64,000 nt of DNA from CAZJHX01 sp964545715 (lineage in GTDB: Bacteria > Myxococcota_A > UBA9042 > GCA-2863065): positions 32,423-96,422 of the forward strand of contig CAZJHX010000015.1 in assembly GCA_964545715.1 (NCBI GenBank), written 5' to 3'. Shown in pieces: positions 56,073-64,000 of this stretch. Position numbers and translations under genes: made by a program. The notes below the pieces were generated by a model. The model had not been told where the DNA came from. It did no database searches and saw only the letters and a program-made list of their open reading frames with translations. How positions within the stretch are numbered: position 1 is the stretch's first letter; each line of letters starts with the position of its first letter.

Positions 56073-56630
56073 TCAGCGAACCAGCTTCGAGATCGCCCTG
56101 AACTGCGGGGCCCCAGCCCCCCCGCACCATTGAAACGCCACAGTCTCGGCGCTCGTCATGACGGCGCCCGCCAGTCGCATCTGGTCCAGGCCGACCGCCT
56201 TGTTGGCCGGGTCTCTTGAGGCGATCCCGTCTGACACGACATGCACGGTGCGCCCGGCAGCAGCCAGGTCCAGCGCCGTCTGCAGTACGCACACGTGCGC
56301 CTCGATCCCGCATAAAATCAGCACGTCCCTGCCCGTATTGTCGATCGCGGCTTTCAGCTCGTCGTTTCGGTAGCAGCTGAACTCGGTCTTGGCGATCGGG
56401 TTTACGCCCTCCAGCGCCGTCGCGATCGAGTCCACCGTCGGGCCGAGCCCGCGCGGGTATTGCTCAGAGACGATTGTCGGCACATCAAACAGCGCCGCGG
56501 CCTCCACCAGCAGCCGTGCGTTGCGCGCCACACGCTCTGCATCCGTGGGATCCATCGCAGGCAGCAGCCGCTCCTGAATGTCGATAATGAGAAGCGCGCT
56601 CTGCTGCGCGCTGATTCGGATGTCCGTCAT
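56073..56630 (-). CDS. Isochorismatase-family cysteine hydrolase
   Basis: 185 residues. The catalytic triad is visible: Asp in LLIIDIQERLL, Lys in PIAKTEFSCY and the nucleophile Cys in CGIEAHVCVLQTALDL. The chain resembles the YcaC-like subgroup. Substrates in this family vary (isochorismate, nicotinamide, others), so none is assigned. Confidence 0.92.
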   Translation of the reverse strand: MTDIRISAQQSALLIIDIQERLLPAMDPTDAERVARNARLLVEAAALFDVPTIVSEQYPRGLGPTVDSIATALEGVNPIAKTEFSCYRNDELKAAIDNTGRDVLILCGIEAHVCVLQTALDLAAAGRTVHVVSDGIASRDPANKAVGLDQMRLAGAVMTSAETVAFQWCGGAGAPQFRAISKLVR

Positions 56631-56652
56631 CTGCAGTCGTCCCCCACCTGCG

Positions 56653-57306
56653 TCAGCGCAGGTCCACCAGCCGCCAGCGGCCGTCTTCTAATCGCAAGTC
56701 CGCCCGGTGCCGGCCCGAGCGAAACATCCACTGTCCGTCGCCCGAGGCCTCTCCGGCGCCCGACTCTGTCAGGACGGCCAGCGTCGCCTCCACCGTCCGC
56801 CGGAACTCCGGCTCTTCCATCGCGTGCGCCAGCTTGGCAGCCGTCAGCTCCGCCGCGTCCGTATTCGGCGCCAGCTTCAAGAGGGTCGCGTAGTCCTGGT
56901 TCTTGAACGCCCGCGCAAACGTCAGCAGCGCGCTGCGTGGCGTGTCCTGCCGGTCGAACCTCGGCAGATCGCCCGCCACGACCCACGTGTTGCCGCCGCG
57001 ATGTTCCAATGTAAGCGCGCCATGCGCCGAGGGCCACTGTGCCGTCAAACGTCCCTGACCCAGCTTCTCGGCTCGATCCCTCAGCGCTACCCGCTCCGCA
57101 TCCGAGAGCGCGGCGATACGACGTCGCAGCTCCGCCAGCGGCAGCCGTCGCCGCTGTTCTGCCGACATCAGGGCGATCGCGTCCTCCGCCCGATTGGCGG
57201 CCACCGCCTCCAAATAACGTCGCGCCACGTCAGTGGGCGTTTGAGGCGTTGGACAGCCCGCACTGAACAGCGCAATTAGAGCGATCGCTGAGAGCCTTCT
57301 AAGCAC
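56653..57306 (-). CDS. Lipoprotein, unknown (NTF2-like appearance)
   Basis: 217 residues from GTG at 57306, selected because it begins the signal peptide LRRLSAIALIALFSAGC (lipobox FSAGC). The mature part starts TPTDVARRYLEAVAANRAEDAIALMS, a typical opening of NTF2-like lipoproteins. It ends with a beta-rich HRADLRLEDGRWRLVDL. It resembles the lipoproteins at 54433 and 54969 in plan, so the cluster may be a divergent family. The longer open frame upstream overlaps fur and is rejected. Confidence 0.75.
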   Translation of the reverse strand: MLRRLSAIALIALFSAGCPTPQTPTDVARRYLEAVAANRAEDAIALMSAEQRRRLPLAELRRRIAALSDAERVALRDRAEKLGQGRLTAQWPSAHGALTLEHRGGNTWVVAGDLPRFDRQDTPRSALLTFARAFKNQDYATLLKLAPNTDAAELTAAKLAHAMEEPEFRRTVEATLAVLTESGAGEASGDGQWMFRSGRHRADLRLEDGRWRLVDLR

Positions 57307-57351
57307 TGTGGTGTTATAACCCCCGCCGACGGACGTGTTAAGCTGGGAGCC

Positions 57352-57795
57352 ATGACCGACAGCCATCTGACCGGTGACCCGATCGACATCCTTACGGAGC
57401 ATATTACGCGTAAGGGCCTGCGCATGACACGGCAGCGACGATTGATCGCCGAGGTCATGATGGCGACCGACGGGCACGTCAACATCGACCAACTGTATGG
57501 CGAAGTGCGCAAGCGCGATCCCAACGTCGGTTACGCCACGATCTACCGCACCTTGAAGCTCCTCACCGATGCCGGTCTGGCTGTCAGCGCCAACTTCGGT
57601 GACGGTCCGGTCCGCTTCGAAGCCGCAATCAACCGGCACCACCACGATCACCTGATCTGTCGCCAGTGCGGCACGATCATAGAGTTCGAGTGCGAGGAGA
57701 TCGAGGCGCTGCAAGAGCGGGTCTGCGCGGACAACAACTTCCGCATGACGGACCACAGGATGGAGATCTACGGCGTCTGCGCCTCCTGCAGCTAG
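57352..57795 (+). CDS. fur: Ferric uptake regulator, Fur family
   Basis: 147 residues. The winged helix (about 15-85) includes TRQRRLIAEVM and GYATIYRTLKLL. The metal-binding HHHDHLICRQCG motif is followed by two further CxxC cysteines at the C-terminus (GVCASCS), the structural zinc site. Fur represses iron uptake when Fe(II) is bound. It converges on the feoAB operon, which carries a Fur-box-like operator, so iron sensing rather than zinc or peroxide sensing is favoured. Confidence 0.92.
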   Translation: MTDSHLTGDPIDILTEHITRKGLRMTRQRRLIAEVMMATDGHVNIDQLYGEVRKRDPNVGYATIYRTLKLLTDAGLAVSANFGDGPVRFEAAINRHHHDHLICRQCGTIIEFECEEIEALQERVCADNNFRMTDHRMEIYGVCASCS

Positions 57796-57932
57796 CGCCT
57801 CTCGCGCGACTGCAGGCGAGTTAGCGCCACCCTCTGCCCTGCGCTCCTTCGTCGTCGCCTGCGCTGCCACAGGTACATCACCGCGCCGGCGACCGCTATC
57901 AACACCAGCGTGTGTTGCAGCCAGTCCGGCAT
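57792..57932 (-). CDS. Small single-pass membrane protein at the end of the feo operon
   Basis: 46 residues from ATG at 57932, overlapping the feoB stop (TGATG). It has one membrane segment (LQHTLVLIAVAGAVMYLW) and a strongly basic tail (QRRRRRRSAGQRV). The position and plan match the small proteins that follow feoB in many bacteria, but the cysteines of the FeoB-associated Cys-rich family are missing. Its stop overlaps the fur stop on the other strand. Confidence 0.6.
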   Translation of the reverse strand: MPDWLQHTLVLIAVAGAVMYLWQRRRRRRSAGQRVALTRLQSRERR

Positions 57933-60052
57933 CACGAGAAGCCCAGCCCCGAGCCGATCTGGTAGGTCAACAGCGATGCGGTCCAGGCCAAGACGTTCAT
58001 GTACACGATCATGATGATGGGCCAGCGCCACGACGCCGTCTCCCGGCGGACCACAGCGATCGTCGACAGGCACTGCATCGCTAACACAAAGAAGACCATC
58101 AGGCTCAGCCCGACCAGCGGTGTGAAGCGGGACTTGCCCGTCTGCGGATCCTTGTCAGCCAGCAGCGCGTGGCGCAGGACGACGGACTCCTCGTCGACAT
58201 CGCTGCCGACCCCATAGACCTGCCCCAGCGTGCTCACCAGCACCTCGCGCGCCGCAAACGAGCCGACCAGGCCGATACCGATCTTCCAGTCAAAGCCCAG
58301 CGGCTCGATAATCGGCTCGATCGCCCGGCCAACCGTGCCGGCGACGCTGTCACGCAGGCGAATCTGCGCTTGAGCGCGGTCGTCCAGCTCGGCTGCCTGC
58401 TCCGGTGAAAACGACGGTCTCGGATAGGACATCGCTGCCCAGAGAATCACCGACAGCGCCAGGATCACCGTCCCGGTTTGCGTCACGAAGACCTTGCCGC
58501 GGCGATACATCGTCAGCAGCACCGTCCGCAGCTGGGGTCGCTGGTACTCCGGCAGCTCCAGAATCAACGCGGGCGTGGGTGCCTTCAGCAGCGTGCGCTT
58601 GAAGATGTACGCCATGCCCAGCGCCGCCGCGATGCCGAGAAAGTACATGGCCGTGACGATGAGCCCGCCGAGGGACAGCACACCAAACACGGTGTCGTTG
58701 CTCGGAAAGACAGCCGCGATGACCAGCGTGTACACGGGCAGCCGCGCCGAGCAGCTCATCAGCGGGGCCACCATGATGGTGACCAACCGATCCCGCGTTG
58801 TCTCGATGGTGCGAGCCGCCATGATGCCCGGAATGGCGCAGGCAAACGACGACAGCAGCGGCACAAACGCCTTGCCGTGGAGCCCGACCCGGCGCATGAC
58901 GGAGTCGAGCAGCAGCGCAACCCGGGCCATGTAGCCCGACTCCTCCATCAGCGCCACGCCCAGGAACAGCAGCAGAATCTGCGGCAGAAAGACCAGGATG
59001 TTGCCGACGCCGGCGATCAAACCGTCCACGATCATCTCTCGCAGGACCCCGGCCGGCAGCGCCGAGCCAACGACGCCCGCAAACCACGCCATCGCCTCTT
59101 CGATGCCGCCGATCAGCGGCTCCGCCCAGGTGAACACGGCCTGGAACAGCACCATCATGGCCAGCACAAACAGGCCCATCCCCCACACACGGTGCGTCAG
59201 GACGCGATCCAAGCGCTCCGTGCGGGACTCGCCAGGCGGCGCGGTCACCGTCACGCAGGTCGCAAACACGGCGTCGATGCGGTCGTAGCGCGCCATGATC
59301 ACCCGGCGCGCAAAGTCTGCCGGTCGGCCCGGGTCGCCCGGTATGGCCAGGGTGCGGCGGGTCTCCAGGATCTTCTCCTGCAGGTCCGGATATCGCGCCG
59401 TGTGACGCTCGTTGGACGTCAGCAGCCACAATGCCTGGCCTTCGGAGGCCTCGACACCACGCTCCTCCAGCAGCGCCCGCAGCGCCGTCACGGGGGCTTG
59501 ATCGGCCTCGCTCAGGGCCGGCGACAGCGTGGATGTCACCGGGTTGGCCAGCAGCTCGTCCAGCCGGCCGATGAGCTCCGGCACCCCTCGACCCTCGGGC
59601 GCGACGATCGGCGCGACCGGCATGCCCAGGCTCTTCTCCAGCCCCGCTATGTCGATGCTGACACCCGCCGCTTCAGCGACATCCATCATATTGAGCGCCA
59701 GCAGGGTCGGGCGCCCGAGCTCGGCGAGCTGCAGCACCAGGTACAGGTTTCGCGCCAGGTTAGCGGCGTCCGCCACCACCACGATCACGTCCGCACCTGC
59801 ACCGCCGAGCGCGCCGATGAGGATGTCGTGTGCGACCTCCTCCTCCATCGACCGCGCCGTCAGGCTGTAGCAGCCCGGGATATCCACCAGAGTGATGGCA
59901 GTCCCGGCGGGCGTGGTCATCCCCCCCTCGCGGCTCTCCACCGTGATGCCCGGGTAGTTGCCCACCTTGGCGCGCGAGCCCGTCAGCGCATTGAACAGCG
60001 ACGTCTTTCCCGTGTTTGGGTTGCCGGCGAGGGCGACGCGCAAAGCGCTCAA
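57932..60052 (-). CDS. feoB: Ferrous iron transporter FeoB
   Basis: 706 residues. The N-terminal G domain has GNPNTGKTSLFN, DIPGCYSL and NMMD, followed by a helical GDI-like spacer. The membrane part has about eight to ten segments and the two Gate regions, the first with PLMSCSARLPVYTLV and the second with GLVGSFAAREVLVSTL. FeoB takes up Fe(II) across the inner membrane. The start overlaps the feoA stop by 4 bases. Confidence 0.98.
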   Translation of the reverse strand: MSALRVALAGNPNTGKTSLFNALTGSRAKVGNYPGITVESREGGMTTPAGTAITLVDIPGCYSLTARSMEEEVAHDILIGALGGAGADVIVVVADAANLARNLYLVLQLAELGRPTLLALNMMDVAEAAGVSIDIAGLEKSLGMPVAPIVAPEGRGVPELIGRLDELLANPVTSTLSPALSEADQAPVTALRALLEERGVEASEGQALWLLTSNERHTARYPDLQEKILETRRTLAIPGDPGRPADFARRVIMARYDRIDAVFATCVTVTAPPGESRTERLDRVLTHRVWGMGLFVLAMMVLFQAVFTWAEPLIGGIEEAMAWFAGVVGSALPAGVLREMIVDGLIAGVGNILVFLPQILLLFLGVALMEESGYMARVALLLDSVMRRVGLHGKAFVPLLSSFACAIPGIMAARTIETTRDRLVTIMVAPLMSCSARLPVYTLVIAAVFPSNDTVFGVLSLGGLIVTAMYFLGIAAALGMAYIFKRTLLKAPTPALILELPEYQRPQLRTVLLTMYRRGKVFVTQTGTVILALSVILWAAMSYPRPSFSPEQAAELDDRAQAQIRLRDSVAGTVGRAIEPIIEPLGFDWKIGIGLVGSFAAREVLVSTLGQVYGVGSDVDEESVVLRHALLADKDPQTGKSRFTPLVGLSLMVFFVLAMQCLSTIAVVRRETASWRWPIIMIVYMNVLAWTASLLTYQIGSGLGFS

Positions 60053-60270
60053 GCGGTGACCTCGATCTGCGAGGCCTGTCCGCTGCGCAGGCTCAGCAGA
60101 TATCCTCGCACCCGCAGCTGCAGCACGCTGCCGGACCCGCCGTTGCGGACGACGCTCACGGGTGTGCCGGGCACGAGCCCCATCTCCATGAGGCGCTCCC
60201 CGATCGGGCCGGGTTGGTGAATCCAGACCACACGCCCTTCAACACCTACTGGAAGCTCAGATACAGTCAC
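60049..60270 (-). CDS. feoA: FeoA, SH3-like partner of FeoB
   Basis: 73 residues: VEGRVVWIHQPGPIGERLMEMGLVPGTPVSVV is the FeoA signature (RL..MGL.PG..V), followed by LQLRVRGYLLSLRSGQASQIEV. FeoA is a cytosolic accessory protein of FeoB. It is the first gene of the operon, and a Fur-box-like palindrome lies 24 bases upstream of the start. Confidence 0.96.
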   Translation of the reverse strand: MTVSELPVGVEGRVVWIHQPGPIGERLMEMGLVPGTPVSVVRNGGSGSVLQLRVRGYLLSLRSGQASQIEVTA

Positions 60271-60293
60271 AACTAGAAACTTACCGGCTTGCT

Positions 60294-60320
60294 AATTGAA
60301 AGTGAATGTCAATTTCAATT
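60294..60320 (-). promoter_or_regulatory. Fur-box-like operator of the feoAB operon
   Basis: The 19 bases from 60298 to 60316 match the Fur consensus at 12 positions. The flanks AATTGAAA (60294-60301) and TTTCAATT (60313-60320) make the site an extended inverted repeat. A TTGACA at 60312-60307 on the minus strand lies inside it and may be the -35 element. The site ends at the stop codon of the upstream yqeY gene. Confidence 0.65.
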
Positions 60321-60780
60321 AGGTGAGCAGCCGGTCGGCCACCGCTCGCACGATGCCCGGGTCAACAGCGTCACGATGATTCTTCATCACCGCGCCCATC
60401 ACCTTGCCGATCTCCTTCTTGGACGTGGCGCCCGTCGCCGCAAGGGCTGCCTCCACCAGCGGCACGGTGTCCGCTTCGCTCAGCTTCTTGGGCATGAACT
60501 CGTCCAGGTACTGGATCTCGTACTTCAGCTGCGCTGCATGCTCCGCCCCGCGCTCACCGGCCTTCTGGTACTCCTTCAGCGCCTTGGACATCGACTTGAC
60601 GTAGGCCCGGATCGTCGCCAGATACAGGTCGTCGTCGACCTCTCCGGAGAAGCCCTTGGCTGTCCGCGCCTGGCCGACCTTGGTCCGAATCGCTCGAATG
60701 ACGCCCAAGGCGGCCGCGTCCTTCGCTTTCATGGCCGCTTTCAAACGGTCCGTGAGCTCGGTCTCAATCGTGTTCGCCAT
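60319..60780 (-). CDS. GatB/YqeY-domain protein
   Basis: 153 residues. LTDRLKAAMKAKDAAALGVIRAIRTKV at the N-terminus and the C-terminal GKVMGAVMKNHRDAVDPGIV match the YqeY family, which shares the tail domain of the GatB amidotransferase subunit and probably binds tRNA. No enzymatic activity is known for the stand-alone form. It is transcribed towards feoA but is separated from it by the Fur-box-like site. Confidence 0.93.
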   Translation of the reverse strand: MANTIETELTDRLKAAMKAKDAAALGVIRAIRTKVGQARTAKGFSGEVDDDLYLATIRAYVKSMSKALKEYQKAGERGAEHAAQLKYEIQYLDEFMPKKLSEADTVPLVEAALAATGATSKKEIGKVMGAVMKNHRDAVDPGIVRAVADRLLT

Positions 60781-60831
60781 GACCTGTCTCCTACCTTGCG
60801 ACGGCGCAAAAGAGTCGCTAACTTAGCGGCC

Positions 60832-61347
60832 GTGCCGCGAACCATCAAGCGATACGCCAACCGCAAGCTCTACGACACCGCGCAGTCCTGCTACGTGACG
60901 TTGGAGGAGATCTCCGAGCTGGTTCGCACCGGCGAAGAGGTCGAGATCATCGACAACAACAGCCACGAGGATCTCACCGCGGTCACGCTCGCCCAGATCC
61001 TGTTCGAGGCCGAAAAGCGCAAGAAGAAGACGCTGCCGCTCTCCACGCTGCGCCAGCTCATCCAGAGCGGTGGCGAGCTGCTCGAGAAGACGATCGCCCG
61101 ACCAGTCGTCACCTTTAAAGAGGAGACGGAGAAGCGCGCCACCACGTTTGTCGGCAACACCCGCGAGGCGATCGAAGACCTGCAGAAGCGCGTCGACGAC
61201 AGCACACGCAGCATGATGGCGAGCATCGCGCAGGTCGTGTCGCCCGGTGGTGAGCTCTCTCAATTGAAGGCGCGTCTGGACGCGATCGAAGCTCGGCTTC
61301 AAGCGCTTGACGGGCAGGCGGTCGACGTGGAAGAAGACAAGCCGTGA
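60832..61347 (+). CDS. PhaR-type polyhydroxyalkanoate synthesis regulator
   Basis: 171 residues from GTG at 60832. The DNA-binding PHB/PHA accumulation regulator domain is clear: IKRYANRKLYDTAQSCYVTL, then DLTAVTLAQILFEAE. The rest is helical with a C-terminal coiled coil (LKARLDAIEARLQAL). PhaR binds both DNA and storage granules in polyester-forming bacteria. No pha synthesis gene is in the window, so a wider regulatory role is possible. Confidence 0.9.
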   Translation: MPRTIKRYANRKLYDTAQSCYVTLEEISELVRTGEEVEIIDNNSHEDLTAVTLAQILFEAEKRKKKTLPLSTLRQLIQSGGELLEKTIARPVVTFKEETEKRATTFVGNTREAIEDLQKRVDDSTRSMMASIAQVVSPGGELSQLKARLDAIEARLQALDGQAVDVEEDKP

Positions 61348-62147
61348 GGCTGACCCCGATCATTATTGCGCTTTTGCTTACGCCGGCCGTTGCGTCTGCC
61401 CAGACCGACATCCGCCTGGGCGACTTCGCCGCCTTCGGCGAGGGCGGCATCCTGATCCCCGATGAAGACGACTTCGGCCTGCTGGCAGGCGACCTTGGCC
61501 ATGTTCTTGGTCCCAAGATGCTCGGCCCCGCCGACACCTCCGGCGCGCTGGGCTTCGACATTGGCTTCGCGTTCAGCTTCTCCAACATCGACGAGGACTC
61601 CACGCGGTGGCAGCGCGCCCTCGAGTCCGGCGATAGCATGCTCAGCACCGTGCAGGTCCAGGTTCGCAAGGGGCTGCCCTACAGCTTCGAACTGGGCGGG
61701 TCGGTCACGCACCTGCTGGACAGCGGCTTGTGGGGCGTCGGTATGCAGCTCAAATGGGCCTTCCTGGAGGGGTACAAGTCCGTCCCCGATCTGGCGCTGC
61801 GTGCAGCGATCAGCACGGTGCTCGGCTCGCGGGACCTCTCGATGTTCATCTCGTCGATCGACCTGACCGTCTCCAAGTCCTTCGGGGTCGGAGGCGTCCT
61901 TTCGCTGGCACCCTACGCCGGCTATCGCACCATGATCATTCGCGCCTCGTCCTTTGTCCTGGGCACCTTCCCAGAAGGCAGTCCGACGCCGGCCAAGTTC
62001 GTGATTCCGAGCCAGGTCGTCCCGCGATTCAAACGCTTTTTCCTGGGCATGCGCATGATCGCGGTGCACACGGTTGTCGCGTTTGAAGCCATGATCGATT
62101 TCGACGGCGTACAGACTTTCACCACCAAAATCGGCGCCGATTTCTAG
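61344..62147 (+). CDS. Outer-membrane beta-barrel-like protein
   Basis: 267 residues from GTG overlapping the previous stop (GTGA). Signal peptide ending VASAQ. The mature part alternates hydrophobic and polar residues with many Gly and aromatic positions (LGFDIGFAFSFSNID, LALRAAISTVLGS), ending TTKIGADF with a terminal Phe. A barrel of about 12 strands would fit. Function unknown. Confidence 0.7.
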   Translation: MRLTPIIIALLLTPAVASAQTDIRLGDFAAFGEGGILIPDEDDFGLLAGDLGHVLGPKMLGPADTSGALGFDIGFAFSFSNIDEDSTRWQRALESGDSMLSTVQVQVRKGLPYSFELGGSVTHLLDSGLWGVGMQLKWAFLEGYKSVPDLALRAAISTVLGSRDLSMFISSIDLTVSKSFGVGGVLSLAPYAGYRTMIIRASSFVLGTFPEGSPTPAKFVIPSQVVPRFKRFFLGMRMIAVHTVVAFEAMIDFDGVQTFTTKIGADF

Positions 62148-62160
62148 AGCTACATCGCAG

Positions 62161-62185
62161 CCCCGCTAAAAAGCGCACTGCGGGG
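62161..62185 (+). terminator. GC hairpin after the outer-membrane protein gene (weak terminator candidate)
   Basis: CCCCGC at 62161-62166 pairs with GCGGGG at 62180-62185 around a 13-base loop, 13 bases after the stop codon. There is no T-run after the stem, so factor-independent termination is doubtful; it could also lie in the leader of the next gene. Confidence 0.35.
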
Positions 62186-62230
62186 GAGAATGACGCTTTA
62201 CACGGTCAGATCCATTGATATAGTTCGCCC

Positions 62231-63901
62231 ATGCGCGAGGCCAGACTGACAGTCGGGGATTATGCCTCTCCATCCCGTGGAGACAACGCCAACCCCTGCG
62301 TGATGGGATGCGCCCATCTCTTCTTGGGCTCTTTGTTCGTCATGGGCGAGGGACGCGGAGGCACCGAGGGCGGTCGGGTCGAGAGCCGACTGGCCGTCAG
62401 CGCCGTCCTGGCCAACTTCCGCGCGAGCGCGATCACCGAGCCGCGCGAGCGCCTGGTAGACGCGCTGACTCACGCGGGCGAGGTCTTGTTCGCTCGCGCC
62501 CGCTCCGCCAGCGCCTTCCACGACACGCACGCCGCATGCGTCGCGGTTCTGGTTCGTCGCGGTCGGCTCTATGCCGCGCGCGTCGGCGATCTGCATCTCG
62601 ATCTCGTCCAGAGCGGCGAGACACGCTCCTTGTTTGGTGTCAACGCCGAAGGCCGACCGCAGCTGGGCCAGGCCGAAGAGCCGTTCGTCGAGATCATCGA
62701 GCACGACATCAACCTGCAGGCCGGGGACCGCTTCCTGTTGGGCAACGCAGGCCTCTTCCAGTCGGTGTCCGCCGAAGAGATCTCGCGCATCGTCACCACG
62801 CTCGTTCCGCCGGTGGCTGCCCGCCGGCTCGTCGAAGCGGCCGATCGCGGCGCAGTCCCGCAGGCCGTCAGCGTCCAGGTCGTCCAGGTCGGTGACGCCA
62901 CCCTCATCGACGAGGTGACGCGGCAGAACACCGTCGCCGGACGACGCGACTCCGCCACGAGCGTCCCGGTCGCCCCCGTGCGCCTCGGCCCCAGCCCAAC
63001 GGCCGCCCCTCCGCCGATGCGGCACGCGATCGACATCCCGATTCCCGCGCCGTCGTCCTCGACCGGCGGATCGTCGTGGAAGTGGGTGGTCGCCATCGTC
63101 GTAGCGCTCGCCGCGTCCGCGTGGTTCGTCCAGAGCGTGATGAAGTCCGACGACCAATCCGACTTCGCAGCCCGCGCCGCGTCCTCCGGTGATCGCGCCG
63201 ACACCACGGCTGTGGAAACCAGCGACGTGGTCTTCTGGGACCGCGTGGACAACATGCTGCAGGAGTCCGGCGAGACCTTGAAGCGGGCCCAGGTCGAGCG
63301 CTGGCTGCGCAACCCTGACGAGGCCGCCCGCGTCCTGAGAAATGCCCGCGCTGTCGTGGCTGCGCTGGCCCCGACCGAGGCCGATGTGCTGGCCGTCGAA
63401 GAAGCAGGCACCTTGAAGTTGGAGCCCGCGCCCAACCCCGAGGACATGGCCGTGGACTCGGAGAGTGAGCCCAGCGAGGAGCCTGTTGCTGCGCGCCAGG
63501 CGCCGCCGACCCCGCCCACCGCCGCAAAAGAGGAGCCCCTGCAGTTTGCGGAGGTGCGCATCCCCAAGCCCGCCGATAGCGCGGAGGCCGGCGCGCCTCG
63601 TACCGAGTCGACACCGTGGAATCCAACGAAGCTCTCCGCCGGCCTGAGGGGCTTTGAGCGGATCTTCAAGCAGGACGACAAGCTGCGCGCCGCCCGGCAG
63701 CTGCGCGGCTACATTCACCGCCGTCACAAGTCCGCGAGTTCGGTCTTCAAGCAGCTGGACATGTACCTTGAGGTCGCCCCCAAAGAGCGCAGCCTGTCAG
63801 TGCTGTCGAAGATGTCCGAGGTCCGCCCGGGCCCCAAGACCGCCCGCTGGGTTCGCCGCCACGTCCGCGTCTTGCGCCGCGACCTCGGGATTGCCCCTTA
63901 G
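62231..63901 (+). CDS. PP2C-like protein with degenerate metal site, membrane-anchored
   Basis: 556 residues. Residues 5-225 follow the PP2C/PPM fold in order: LFVMGEGRGGTEGGRVESRLAV (usually ..DGMGG..), then AARVGDLHLDLV (VGDSR region), then AGDRFLLGNAGL (usually LLxSDGL). The two metal-binding Asp positions are replaced by Glu40 and Ala173, and the N-terminal NEDA-like motif is also lost. Catalysis is therefore doubtful; a pseudophosphatase is likely. One membrane segment (about 278-296) precedes a 260-residue external region that is helical and Pro-rich. Its substrate or partner is unknown; the Ser/Thr kinase lies 55 kb away. Confidence 0.72.
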   Translation: MREARLTVGDYASPSRGDNANPCVMGCAHLFLGSLFVMGEGRGGTEGGRVESRLAVSAVLANFRASAITEPRERLVDALTHAGEVLFARARSASAFHDTHAACVAVLVRRGRLYAARVGDLHLDLVQSGETRSLFGVNAEGRPQLGQAEEPFVEIIEHDINLQAGDRFLLGNAGLFQSVSAEEISRIVTTLVPPVAARRLVEAADRGAVPQAVSVQVVQVGDATLIDEVTRQNTVAGRRDSATSVPVAPVRLGPSPTAAPPPMRHAIDIPIPAPSSSTGGSSWKWVVAIVVALAASAWFVQSVMKSDDQSDFAARAASSGDRADTTAVETSDVVFWDRVDNMLQESGETLKRAQVERWLRNPDEAARVLRNARAVVAALAPTEADVLAVEEAGTLKLEPAPNPEDMAVDSESEPSEEPVAARQAPPTPPTAAKEEPLQFAEVRIPKPADSAEAGAPRTESTPWNPTKLSAGLRGFERIFKQDDKLRAARQLRGYIHRRHKSASSVFKQLDMYLEVAPKERSLSVLSKMSEVRPGPKTARWVRRHVRVLRRDLGIAP

Positions 63902-64000
63902 ACCTTGCCGCCAGAAATCCCGACCGATTGGCGGGTCGCTTTTGCGCCTGGCTTTGTTGGGACGCTTCGCTCTCCCTCGACGGGGCACCACCCCGCCTTC

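Overview
The window is high-GC, densely packed bacterial DNA that most resembles a myxobacterium-like organism (Myxococcota, formerly Deltaproteobacteria). The markers are an FHA-type sigma-54 activator next to a Ser/Thr protein kinase, two proteins ending in AgmX/PglI-like domains, a C-terminal MYXO-CTERM-like sorting signal (Cys-Gly-Cys, membrane segment, Arg-Arg), many lipoproteins with Asp-Thr-Gly linkers, and long CDDxNPCT cysteine-rich repeat proteins. I cannot place it below phylum level. Many neighbouring genes overlap by 1-8 bases at ATGA, GTGA or TTGA junctions, so tight operons are the rule.

Layout. 1-2.2 kb: end of a DnaJ-like zinc-finger protein, an outer-membrane protein and an unknown membrane-anchored protein. 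2.3-2.9 kb: decayed IS91-type transposase. 3-6.9 kb: an EcsC-family gene with a good sigma-54 promoter, divergent from an FHA-AAA-HTH activator and a Ser/Thr kinase. 6.9-7.6 kb: gene debris, including an internally deleted integrase-type transposase. 7.7-14.1 kb: era-der on one strand, and on the other a yfgM-like/bamB/Cys-rich lipoprotein/threonine dehydratase-like operon behind a consensus promoter. 14.2-18.2 kb: AgmX-like protein, a primary-type sigma-70 factor and a secreted unknown. 18.2-23.9 kb: grpE followed by two very large unknown proteins. 24-32.7 kb: M1 aminopeptidase-HEAT protein, NtrC-type regulator, xseA, MYXO-CTERM protein, HEAT and HAMP proteins.

32.7-39.9 kb is the most striking region. 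A Tat-exported sulfite-oxidase-like enzyme is followed by two divergent lipoprotein genes. Each appears to end at a UGA inside an otherwise perfect thioredoxin-type active site (U-P-I-C), and each continues in frame for another 105-110 codons to the end of a redoxin domain. Both UGAs are followed by the same SECIS-like hairpin. The two genes share a 70-bp intergenic region containing a near-perfect 24-bp palindrome. I read them as paralogous extracytoplasmic selenoproteins (beta-propeller, ASH-like domain, Sec-redoxin).

40-46.5 kb: class II aldolase with two EutN/CcmL microcompartment vertex proteins but no shell hexamers, a flippase-like membrane protein, folK, a DsbA-like protein and an RDD protein. 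46.5-57.3 kb: PQQ-type dehydrogenase/diheme fusion, lipoprotein hydrolase, cobalamin adenosyltransferase, a KH RNA-binding protein with a structured downstream region, several small lipoproteins and an isochorismatase-like hydrolase. 57.3-60.3 kb: fur and a feoAB iron-uptake operon with a Fur-box-like operator. 60.3-63.9 kb: YqeY, a PhaR-type regulator, an outer-membrane protein and a PP2C-like protein that has lost metal-binding aspartates.

No tRNA, rRNA or CRISPR array was recognised.
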